A stretch of DNA of 64,000 nucleotides, taken from assembly GCA_016186625.1 (NCBI GenBank), contig JACPLG010000003.1:1-64000 (forward strand), written 5' to 3'. This stretch comes from Candidatus Levyibacteriota bacterium. GTDB lineage: Bacteria > Patescibacteria > Microgenomatia > Levybacterales > UBA12049. The translations under genes were made by a program, and so were the position numbers. Each line of letters opens with the position of its first letter. The first letter of the stretch is position 1. The notes below the pieces were generated by a model. The model saw only the letters and a program-made list of their open reading frames with translations, was not told the DNA's origin and ran no database searches. Positions 57,086 to 64,000 of this stretch are shown in pieces.

Positions 57086-59029
57086 TTAGTTAACGACTTC
57101 GCCTTCAACAGGTTTATCCTCCGAAGCTTTAGCAGAGGAGGACTCATCCTTTTTTTCCTCCGAACTCGAACCGTCTCCGCTTGAAGCCGTTTGCCCATCC
57201 CCAGTTGTTTGTTGGGTGCTGTCTGTTGGCTGTTGTCCTTGGCTATACATTTGCTGACCTACTTTTTGAAGACTGTCTGATAAATCTTTGGTTTTGGTCT
57301 CAATTTCTTCCTTTGCTCCAGTTATTAGACTATCTTTCAGCGCTTTTATTTTATCTTCAACCTCTTTTTTATCTTCTTCCGCTACTTTGTCGCCTGCATC
57401 TTTAAGAGTTTTCTCTGCTGTAAAAATCAGCGAATCTGCCTGGTTTCTGGTCTCAGCCGAAGTTCTTGCCTCCTCGTCTTCTTTAGCATGAGCCTCGGCG
57501 TCTTTGGTCATCTTCTCGATTTCTTCGTCCGTTAAACCAGTTGAGCCGGTGATTTTTATGCTTTGTTCTTTTCCAGTTGCTTTATCCGCTGCTTTTACAT
57601 TTAAAATTCCATTGGCATCTATATCAAAAGTTACTTCAACTTGAGGAACGCCCCGGGGTGCAGGAGGAATTCCGTCCAAAATAAAGCGGCCAAGCGATTT
57701 ATTATCCGCTGCCATTGCGCGCTCTCCCTGCAAAACATTAATTTCCACTTGCGTCTGATTATCTGCAGCCGTTGAAAAAACCTGAGATTTTGAAGTTGGA
57801 ATTGTGGTATTTTTGGTAATTAGAGGTGTTGAGACTCCACCTAAGGTTTCTATTCCCAAAGTCAGAGGTGTTACATCCAAAAGAAGTACATCTTTTACTT
57901 CTCCGCCCAAAACTCCAGCTTGAACAGCAGCTCCAACTGCTACAACTTCATCAGGATTAACGCTCTTATTAGGCTCTTTGCCAAAGAATTTGGTTACTGT
58001 TTCAACTATTTTTGGCATTCTGGTCATTCCCCCAACCAGAACCACCTCATCAATATCTCCCACTTTTATTTTTGCATCTTTAAGTGCCGTCTCAACCGGT
58101 TTTAGGGTTTTTTGAATAAGAGGATCAACTATTTGCTCCAGTTTTGAACGGGATAGATTCATTGTCAAGTGTAGTGGACCGGATGCTCCCTGGGTTATAA
58201 ATGGCTGGTTAATCTGGGCTTCTTGTGAGCTTGATAATTCTATCTTTGCTTTCTCCGCCGATTCTCTAAGTCTTTGAAGTGCTTGTGGATCTTTCCGCAA
58301 ATCTACCTGATTTTCTTTTTGGAACTCCTCAGCAATGTAATCAATTATTGCCTGATCAAAATCGTCCCCTCCCAAATGTGTGTCTCCATTTGTGGATTTA
58401 ACTTCATAAACCCCTTCTCCAAGTTCCAATATTGAAATGTCAAAAGTACCACCGCCAAGATCATATACGGCAATTGTATGAGCATTCTTTTTGTCTAGAC
58501 CATATGCAAGCGCCGCAGCTGTGGGTTCGTTAATAATTCGCAAAACTTCAAGACCTGCAATTTCTCCAGCTTGTTTTGTGGCTTGACGCTGTGAATCATC
58601 AAAATACGCCGGGACTGTAATGACTGCTTGGGTAACTTTTGATCCAAGGTAAGCTTCTGCGTCAGCTTTAATTTTTTGTAAAATTTTGGCTGAGATTTCC
58701 TGAGGAGTAAATGTCCTTCCTTCAACTTCCACGTCAGCCATTCCATCCCTGCCAGCCTTAATGGTGTAAGGAAGCCATTTGATATCAAACGCAACTGTTG
58801 AATCTTTAAACTTTCTTCCCATCAACCTTTTTATTGAAAAGATTGTAGTTCTTGGTTTTAGAACAAGCTGGCGTTTGGCCACATCGCCCACTACATGACT
58901 AATCGGATCAACCACTGATGGAATAACATTGCGGCCCTCCCGGGAGTGGATGACCTTAGGAGATCCTCCTTCCATAACCGCAACCGCTGAATTTGTTGTA
59001 CCAAGGTCTATTCCTATAATCTTTGCCAT
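57086..59029 (-). CDS. dnaK: Chaperone DnaK (Hsp70)
   Basis: 647 residues, full length. IGIDLGTTNSAVAVMEGG, the ATPase motifs AVYDLGGGTFDISILELGEG and VVLVGGMTRMPKIVE, then the substrate domain with DVTPLTLGIETLGG and the lid. The C-terminal tail is Gln/Ser/Asp-rich and contains SSSAKASEDKP, coded by an inserted palindromic element. It lacks an EEVD-type end. Preceded by grpE, 98 nt away. Confidence 0.98.
   Translation of the reverse strand: MAKIIGIDLGTTNSAVAVMEGGSPKVIHSREGRNVIPSVVDPISHVVGDVAKRQLVLKPRTTIFSIKRLMGRKFKDSTVAFDIKWLPYTIKAGRDGMADVEVEGRTFTPQEISAKILQKIKADAEAYLGSKVTQAVITVPAYFDDSQRQATKQAGEIAGLEVLRIINEPTAAALAYGLDKKNAHTIAVYDLGGGTFDISILELGEGVYEVKSTNGDTHLGGDDFDQAIIDYIAEEFQKENQVDLRKDPQALQRLRESAEKAKIELSSSQEAQINQPFITQGASGPLHLTMNLSRSKLEQIVDPLIQKTLKPVETALKDAKIKVGDIDEVVLVGGMTRMPKIVETVTKFFGKEPNKSVNPDEVVAVGAAVQAGVLGGEVKDVLLLDVTPLTLGIETLGGVSTPLITKNTTIPTSKSQVFSTAADNQTQVEINVLQGERAMAADNKSLGRFILDGIPPAPRGVPQVEVTFDIDANGILNVKAADKATGKEQSIKITGSTGLTDEEIEKMTKDAEAHAKEDEEARTSAETRNQADSLIFTAEKTLKDAGDKVAEEDKKEVEDKIKALKDSLITGAKEEIETKTKDLSDSLQKVGQQMYSQGQQPTDSTQQTTGDGQTASSGDGSSSEEKKDESSSAKASEDKPVEGEVVN
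57117..57142. repeat. REP-like palindrome in the dnaK tail
   Basis: TCCTCCGAAGCTTTAGC with its complementary arm. The minus strand encodes SSAKASED in frame. Confidence 0.75.
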
Positions 59030-59127
59030 AATACTTTAATTTTCAATTATTAATTTCTAATTTTCAATCAATTATCAATGCTTAAATGTTTCATTGAAAA
59101 TTCATTGTAAACTGAAATTGCAAATTG

Positions 59128-59568
59128 TTAATTAGTTTGCTTCCCGACAACCACCTGTGCTGGTCTCAGGATCTCACCATTTAGGCTAAACCCTGGTCTT
59201 ATTTCTTCAAGTACCTTCCCTTCTTCTCCCTCTGCTACCCTCACACATTCCATAGTGTTGGGGTCAAACTCCTCAGTCTCCGTTTTCATTCTTTCTACTC
59301 CTTCTTCTGCGAGTATGTCTAAGAACTTTCGGATTGACAAGTCCAGTCCCTCATCTTGTATGTGTTTCTGTGCAAGAAAAAGAGTGTCCAAAACTGGTAA
59401 AAGTTTTGCAATTAAATTTTTATTTGCCACTCTTGCAAAAGACTGTCTCTCGTCTGAAATTCTTTTCTCAAGATTTTGATAGTCTGCAAGTGCTCTTTTT
59501 AACTGATTTTCAAGGTTCTCAAGTTCTTTATTTTCGATTTGTTCATTTTTCTTATCATCTTTCTTCAT
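59128..59568 (-). CDS. grpE: GrpE nucleotide exchange factor
   Basis: 146 residues. A long N-terminal coiled coil (ENLENQLKRALADYQNLEKRISDERQSFARVANKNLIAKLLPVLDTL) and a C-terminal beta domain (PNTMECVRVAEGEEGKVLEEIRPGFSLNGEILRPAQVVVGKQ). It opens the DnaK nucleotide cleft. It lacks the disordered N-terminus of E. coli GrpE. Confidence 0.95.
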   Translation of the reverse strand: MKKDDKKNEQIENKELENLENQLKRALADYQNLEKRISDERQSFARVANKNLIAKLLPVLDTLFLAQKHIQDEGLDLSIRKFLDILAEEGVERMKTETEEFDPNTMECVRVAEGEEGKVLEEIRPGFSLNGEILRPAQVVVGKQTN

Positions 59569-59629
59569 TTTCGTTCTAAATCGTATTTGCTATTTTCTAT
59601 TTAATATTTTGTATCGAGCCTTTGGCTCG

Positions 59630-60361
59630 TTACCATCCGCGTGCTACTTCTTCTATTAAATTTCCAAAATATCTAACAGTTGGTACTATATAAGTGTAGT
59701 TTAAACGAGTTGGTCCTATTACTCCAATTTCTCCTCCAGTCTTTGCTGGAGTAATGTAATGCCTAAACACAAATCCGTATGGTCCAGAGAGTTTTGGGCC
59801 AAGTTCTTCTCCCATAAGAACTTGAATGTCTTCATCCTGACCTGCCGCTTCAAATAATGGCCTAAAACATTCAAATTCATCAATCGCTGAAAGAAGAGTT
59901 TTTGTTAGGTCTATGTCATAAAACTCTGGCATGTCCAGAATATTTGCATAGCCTGAAATGAAATATTCTCCTCCATCAGTTGCTGCAATTGCAACTGCTC
60001 CGGTTTTATTGGCAAGTGCCCGTGTAACTTCCTTGAGAAATTCATGTTCCTTATCTCTAATATCCCAAACTTTTTCCTTCATTGAAACTTCTTCAGCAAC
60101 TGAAAGTTCTTTCTCTTTCATCAGCTGCTTTACATAAAATTTCATGGCAGCTGGTGTTGGAACTCTGCCTGATGAAATGTGCGTTTTCCTTAAGTATCCG
60201 TAGTTGGTCAAACGAACCATCTCATTTCGGATTGTTGCAGGAGAAGCTGACAATGAGTGTTTTTTCTCAAGCGTTTCGCTTCCCACTGGCTCTGCTGTTT
60301 CAATGTACTCTTCAATTAAAGATTTTAAAATCTCAATCTGCCTCTGTGTTAAATCATGCAT
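59630..60361 (-). CDS. hrcA: Heat-inducible repressor HrcA, short form
   Basis: 243 residues against about 340. The N-terminal winged helix (RQIEILKSLIEEYIETAEPVGSETLEKKHSLSASPATIRNEMVRLTNYGYLRKTHISSGRVPT) and C-terminal GEIGVIGPTRLNYTYIVPTVRYFGNLIEEVARG are intact; the middle GAF-like/insertion domain is shortened. It represses the chaperone operon that it heads. No canonical CIRCE element is present upstream; a different inverted repeat occupies that position. Confidence 0.93.
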   Translation of the reverse strand: MHDLTQRQIEILKSLIEEYIETAEPVGSETLEKKHSLSASPATIRNEMVRLTNYGYLRKTHISSGRVPTPAAMKFYVKQLMKEKELSVAEEVSMKEKVWDIRDKEHEFLKEVTRALANKTGAVAIAATDGGEYFISGYANILDMPEFYDIDLTKTLLSAIDEFECFRPLFEAAGQDEDIQVLMGEELGPKLSGPYGFVFRHYITPAKTGGEIGVIGPTRLNYTYIVPTVRYFGNLIEEVARGW

Positions 60362-60436
60362 AGTTCCAACTAATAACTTCTAATTCCTAACTACTAATAG
60401 TTTATTTTTGGCTTATCAGAAATTAGTTGTTAGATG

Positions 60437-60506
60437 TTAGCAGTTGTCATTTTGACGATTCAAAATGACTTAGCAGTAATATACCACGTCTGCTAATTCA
60501 TGTCAA
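60437..60506 (-). promoter_or_regulatory. hrcA-grpE-dnaK promoter with non-CIRCE inverted repeat
   Basis: On the minus strand TTGACA (60506-60501), a 17-nt spacer and TATATT (60483-60478). Just downstream, at the start site, lies GTCATTTTGA-cgat-TCAAAATGAC (60446-60469), a perfect 10-bp inverted repeat flanked by direct repeats TTAGCAGT (60437-60444 and 60470-60477). The leader is about 110 nt. The position is where CIRCE (TTAGCACTC-N9-GAGTGCTAA) normally lies, but the sequence differs. Confidence 0.6.
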
Positions 60507-60708
60507 GGAGGAAGATGCCAGACGGTATCTTCCGACGCAGACCCCGCATAAACGCCCCTTCGACGCGAGGACGCCACAGTGGGATACCCCACGTGGTTTC
60601 CCATAGACCTCGGGAGAAGGTAAGTTTTGTGCGGGGTCAAGGAAATTTAAAGCCGAGCGGTAAGATATGGCGGGTCAAGACCCCGAGCTATAATGTTATA
60701 CTAGATTT
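60507..60708. other. GC-rich structured intergenic region, no gene recognised
   Basis: Contains the hairpin GGAAGATGCC-agac-GGTATCTTCC (about 60509-60532), a long-range 10-bp match GACCCCGCAT (60540-60549) with GTGCGGGGTC (about 60629-60638), and GGTC-aa-GACC near 60674. It is much more GC-rich than its neighbours. Frames through it look non-coding. It ends in TATACT, the -10 of the next gene. Confidence 0.45.
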
Positions 60709-61074
60709 GTGGAGAAAACTAGGAGAAAAGTTCGGCCTATTGCCAGAAAAAGGCATAACTTTGTGTATCTTCTTCTTGCGATTTTATTTGCTATCGCTAC
60801 TGGCTATATATTATATAACTTCTCACCGAGTCACGAGTTTATGATTGCGAACATTGGAATACCGATTCTTCCAATTTTCTTTTTGTCCTTCGGTCTTCTT
60901 ATTTTTTCAACCACAACTTTTCTTTTTATTCAAAAAAATCATGGGGTTATTATTACACTCCTTATCAGCGGGTATTTACTAATGAGAATAATTGGCCTCA
61001 CCCACTGGCTTTTTTTAATTTTAACCCTCGCACTTTTTTTTACCATTGAACTCTTCATCCTAAAGAAAAAATAA
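60709..61074 (+). CDS. Small integral membrane protein
   Basis: 121 residues from GTG 60709, with TATACT 6 nt upstream. A basic N-terminus (EKTRRKVRPIARKRH) precedes four hydrophobic helices (about 18-38, 46-74, 80-94 and 98-117). The positive-inside rule puts the N-terminus in the cytoplasm. No family recognised. Confidence 0.6.
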   Translation: MEKTRRKVRPIARKRHNFVYLLLAILFAIATGYILYNFSPSHEFMIANIGIPILPIFFLSFGLLIFSTTTFLFIQKNHGVIITLLISGYLLMRIIGLTHWLFLILTLALFFTIELFILKKK

Positions 61075-61244
61075 AACCTATAATTGGTAATACTTTTGCT
61101 ATATATCCGTGGACTAGTCTATGAAACTATTAGTTACATTAGACTACTAGCCTCAGTTCTGTTAAAATTCAATCTAGCCTCTACTAGATTTATCTGTTAC
61201 AGATTTTAGTTATTAGCAGTTAGTTGTCAGTAGTTGGCATAACT

Positions 61245-62666
61245 ATGCCTAAATTTTATATAACAACAGCTATTCCTTATGTAAATGGTAGGCCTCATAT
61301 TGGTCATACTTTGGAATATTTTCAGGCTGATGCAATTAAAAAATATAGACAGCTTTTGGGAGATGAAACTCTCCTTCTTTCAGGAGCAGATGAAAACGCG
61401 CTCAAAAATGTTCAGGCAGCTGAAAAAGAAGGCTTACCCATAAAAGAATTCTTGGATAAATATTCCAAAATTTGGAAAGACACATATGGGATTGTTGGGG
61501 TTAAGCTTGATGTTTTTCAAAGAGGATCTGATGAAGAAAAACACTGGCCGGGAGTACAAAAACTTTGGAAACTTTGTGAAGAATCAGGCGACATTTACAA
61601 AAAATCATACCAAGGACTTTATTGTGTCGGTTGTGAGGCTTTTAAACTTGAAAGTGAACTGGTAGATGGTCTTTGTTCGATTCATCGAACAAAACCGGAA
61701 GAGATTTCTGAAGAAAATTATTTTTTCAGACTTTCGAAATATCAGGAAAAGTTAATAAAATTGATAGAATCCAATACGTTACAAATTATTCCTTCAAACA
61801 AAAGAGCTGAAGCGCTATCTTTTATAAAACAAGGGTTGGAAGATTTTAGTGTTTCAAGAAGCAATGAACGAGCAAAAGGAGTAGGAGTACCGGTACCGGG
61901 TGATCCAAATCAAAAAATTTACGTCTGGTTTGACGCTCTAACTATCTATATGACCGGAATTGGTTTTGGAGCGGACGAGAAAAAGTGGAAGTATTGGTGG
62001 CCGGCCGATGTTCATGTAATTGGAAAAGATATTAATAGGTTCCACACTGTCTATTGGCCGGCAATGCTTCTTTCTGCTAGGTTTCCCCTTCCAAAACAAA
62101 TTTTAATCCACGGGTTTGTGAATGCTAAGGGTGGAGAGAAATTTTCTAAATCTTTAGGTAATGCACCTGATCCCAAAGAAGTAATTGATAAATATGGAGT
62201 TGAGGCTGTCCGTTATTACATGCTTGCTCAAGTGCCAATTGATTCTGATCACGATTTTACATATGACCGATTTGAAGAAGTTTATAATGCGGATTTGGCA
62301 AATGGCTTGGGGAATTTAGTGGCAAGGGTTGCCAAACTTTGCGAGAAGATCAAACTTAATACACTTCCTAAACCAAAACTAAGTGAATCGTATAAACAGA
62401 AATTTGAACAATATAAATTTAACGAACAATTAGTAGAAATTTGGGCAAGGATTTCAGAAATTGATCGAGAGATTGAAAAAGCCAAACCCTGGGAAATTGA
62501 TGATTTGAATAAACTTCAAGGATTACTGCAAAACTGGGTAGAGGAAATTAATCAAATCGCATTGGATCTAAAACCTTTTCTCCCAAATACGTCTAAAAAA
62601 ATTCAAAAATTATTTGTCCAACCAAAAATTCAACCCATCCCCCCTCTTTTCCCAAGAATTCAATAG
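61245..62666 (+). CDS. metG: Methionyl-tRNA synthetase
   Basis: 473 residues from ATG 61245 (the in-frame TTG upstream adds only MSVVGIT). TAIPYVNGRPHIGHTLEY carries the HIGH motif, a CVGC...C knuckle (about 120-150) binds zinc, IYVWFDALTIY and GGEKFSKSLGN carry the KMSKS-type motif (KFSKS). The C-terminal tRNA-binding/dimerisation extension is absent. It overlaps the converging DUF2079 gene by 7 nt. Confidence 0.96.
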   Translation: MPKFYITTAIPYVNGRPHIGHTLEYFQADAIKKYRQLLGDETLLLSGADENALKNVQAAEKEGLPIKEFLDKYSKIWKDTYGIVGVKLDVFQRGSDEEKHWPGVQKLWKLCEESGDIYKKSYQGLYCVGCEAFKLESELVDGLCSIHRTKPEEISEENYFFRLSKYQEKLIKLIESNTLQIIPSNKRAEALSFIKQGLEDFSVSRSNERAKGVGVPVPGDPNQKIYVWFDALTIYMTGIGFGADEKKWKYWWPADVHVIGKDINRFHTVYWPAMLLSARFPLPKQILIHGFVNAKGGEKFSKSLGNAPDPKEVIDKYGVEAVRYYMLAQVPIDSDHDFTYDRFEEVYNADLANGLGNLVARVAKLCEKIKLNTLPKPKLSESYKQKFEQYKFNEQLVEIWARISEIDREIEKAKPWEIDDLNKLQGLLQNWVEEINQIALDLKPFLPNTSKKIQKLFVQPKIQPIPPLFPRIQ

Positions 62667-64000
62667 GGTTTTTTGTGGATAGTATAGATAGTAGAAGAAC
62701 CAAACTCTTTATATTTTTTAATTACTCCAAACTTCTCCATGTTTTCAAGCCCTTTAATAAAGTCTTCTCTGTTTGCCAAAAGATGAAGGATATTCCACTC
62801 GGGAGATGTATCTACAAACAGGTATTTAGGATCTCCTGCCCATTTGAACCATTCACAGTCCTCTTTGCCACAAGGAGATTTTTCTTTAAAGGTTCTTTTA
62901 TCACCCCAGATGGTAACAATAAGCTCTCTATTTGAAATGTGAGGTGAAATATTTGTTTGAGTTGCTACATATGAATCTTTTGGAAGTGTTTTTATAGCAA
63001 GTTCGATATTTTCGATACCTGATGGCTTAGTCCAAAACCACTTTTTTGTAAGATAAGTAAGAGGTGCATGAAGCATATATGTTGTTAGTGCGGTGAAAAA
63101 CAAAATATAGAGTGAGAAGAATTTATTGTTTAATTTCTTAAACTTTTCAATTACAAAAATTGTTGGCCAAATTAGAAGTATTGCACTTGAAAATCTATAG
63201 TGTTGGAAAATGCTGTGAGAGGAAGTTGCGGTATCATTCCCTAAAACAAAAAAATGTCCAAGATCGGCAATATAGGGAATAAGCATTAAAGGATTAAGTA
63301 GCGGAAGGTATCCGTATGAATTTAAAGTGTAAAAAAATACGTCTATTTTTGCTTGTGTATTAAAAAAATTAAAAAGATTAATATTTGATATCAACCCTTC
63401 TGCGTTTGCGTACTGATAACCCAAAGTAAAATTTGGATAGTAAATGAAAAAAATAAGAAATAAATAAATTACAGAGGCTAACATGAAAGAAAGATTAATT
63501 TTCCTTCTTGTTTTTATAAAATAAATAAAGGAAATAAAAAATAGCAACAGTCCCATATCCTCCTTGCTAGTGAGACTAAGAATAAAAAACAAAACTGAAA
63601 GCCATTTTCTATTGGTATCTAAGTAATAGATGAAAAAGGCCATGAAACTTAGGCCAAAAACTGAGCTATGAACATCCGACCAGAGTGCATTCTGCACTCC
63701 AAAAAACATGAAGTAAGAAATAAGAAGAGAAAGGGCTAAATAAAAGTTAATTTTATGCTTTCTAGCTAGCAAAAAAATGGGAATTCCGCTTAAAATTGCG
63801 GCAAGAACCTGAAGGAATAAAAGCATCCTCGCATCTCCCAATATCCAATAAAAGGGTGCAATTAGCAAATAAACAAACTCAACATGATCGTAAAAAATGG
63901 GAATAAATGCATAAGCATGAACTGTTACAGTAGGTACTGTTAATTGATTAAAGCCCCAAACTATCTGATTTTCTATAGAAAGATCATAGCCTGTCCAATA
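62660..64000 (-). CDS. DUF2079 multi-pass membrane protein (partial, 5' end outside window)
   Basis: The frame is open from the right edge: 44 codons (YWTGYDLSIENQIVWGFNQLTVPT...) precede the first TTG/ATG candidate at 63868 and clearly belong to the protein, giving 446 visible residues. FDLxIxxQxxW near the start, about nine membrane helices and a late external domain with SNRELIVTIWGDKRT and YLFVDTSPEW fit DUF2079, a glycosyltransferase-like polytopic family common in CPR. Two Cys (SPCGKEDCEW) may bridge. Confidence 0.85.
   Translation of the reverse strand, partial: YWTGYDLSIENQIVWGFNQLTVPTVTVHAYAFIPIFYDHVEFVYLLIAPFYWILGDARMLLFLQVLAAILSGIPIFLLARKHKINFYLALSLLISYFMFFGVQNALWSDVHSSVFGLSFMAFFIYYLDTNRKWLSVLFFILSLTSKEDMGLLLFFISFIYFIKTRRKINLSFMLASVIYLFLIFFIYYPNFTLGYQYANAEGLISNINLFNFFNTQAKIDVFFYTLNSYGYLPLLNPLMLIPYIADLGHFFVLGNDTATSSHSIFQHYRFSSAILLIWPTIFVIEKFKKLNNKFFSLYILFFTALTTYMLHAPLTYLTKKWFWTKPSGIENIELAIKTLPKDSYVATQTNISPHISNRELIVTIWGDKRTFKEKSPCGKEDCEWFKWAGDPKYLFVDTSPEWNILHLLANREDFIKGLENMEKFGVIKKYKEFGSSTIYTIHKKPY

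Noticed and set aside
60500..60844. Plus-strand ORF of 114 codons
   Set aside because: It covers the GC-rich structured region and then runs out of frame through the real membrane protein gene at 60709.
55040..61220. CTAGT/TTAGTTATTAG-type words in many spacers (also 38820, 39380, 57000, 60370)
   Set aside because: They are low-complexity AT spacers with no fixed unit or fold; noted as a compositional habit of this genome rather than an element.

Overview
The window looks like chromosomal DNA of a Candidate Phyla Radiation (Patescibacteria) bacterium, most likely Microgenomates. This is inferred from gene content and style, not from a marker-gene tree. Supporting signs: a short alanyl-tRNA synthetase without its C-terminal domain, a short IF-2 and HrcA, a zinc-finger-less DnaJ, a PilM-like/baseplate-J-like fusion followed by a sortase, an archaeal-type nucleoside/AMP phosphorylase, a membrane-anchored Clp ATPase, a DUF2079 membrane protein, REP-like palindromes inserted in frame inside conserved genes, and many genes whose -10 box lies 6-10 nt before the start codon (probable leaderless mRNAs). 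The standard code is used (UGA is a stop).

Layout. 1-4.1 kb: a zincin-type metallopeptidase (cut by the window edge), a DUF1905 protein, a membrane-anchored protein, metK behind a SAM-type riboswitch, and two unknown proteins. 4.15-4.51 kb: a probable free structured RNA of about 310 nt with its own promoter and terminator. 4.5-10.2 kb: a cassette-like accessory array of small genes, nearly all on the minus strand, most with their own promoter and most followed by the same 14-20 nt direct repeat, interleaved with hairpins that share a loop but differ in arm sequence. 10.4-13.0 kb: a tight minus-strand operon starting with a LexA-like self-cleaving repressor, then HNH nuclease, SNase-type nuclease, a HEPN-like protein and two unknowns. 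13.1-18.5 kb: a type IIG-like restriction-modification gene broken by one in-frame stop, a small protein with a trypco2-like look, a DUF3800 gene next to a small structured RNA candidate, a TspO gene broken by a 20-bp tandem duplication, and a DUF433 protein. 4.1-18.5 kb therefore reads as a defence/mobile island.

18.5-44.9 kb is mostly core: FKBP, RRM protein, alaS, PilM/baseplate-J protein, sortase, phosphorylase, mltG, RodZ-like, ftsK, a degenerate P-loop ATPase fused to a winged helix, AlkA-like glycosylase, SDR, PEBP, RNase J, an ATPase-only Lon, pnp, rpsO, a DHH-like protein and infB. 45.0-64 kb: nusA, membrane Clp ATPase, pyrD, pyrC, LOG, cutA, HIT, nucleotidyltransferase, the chaperone operon hrcA-grpE-dnaK-glmS-dnaJ, metG and a DUF2079 gene cut by the right edge.

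How it fits together: rpsO-pnp, infB-nusA, RNase J-Lon, pyrC-pyrD and the chaperone set are compact housekeeping units. The accessory island carries self-regulated repressors with large palindromic operators, several nucleases and modular small genes. The most novel candidates are the repeat-flanked cassette array, the unassigned 310-nt RNA at its edge, the LexA-nuclease operon and the RNA next to DUF3800. I saw no CRISPR array, no rRNA, no recognisable tRNA and no transposase.
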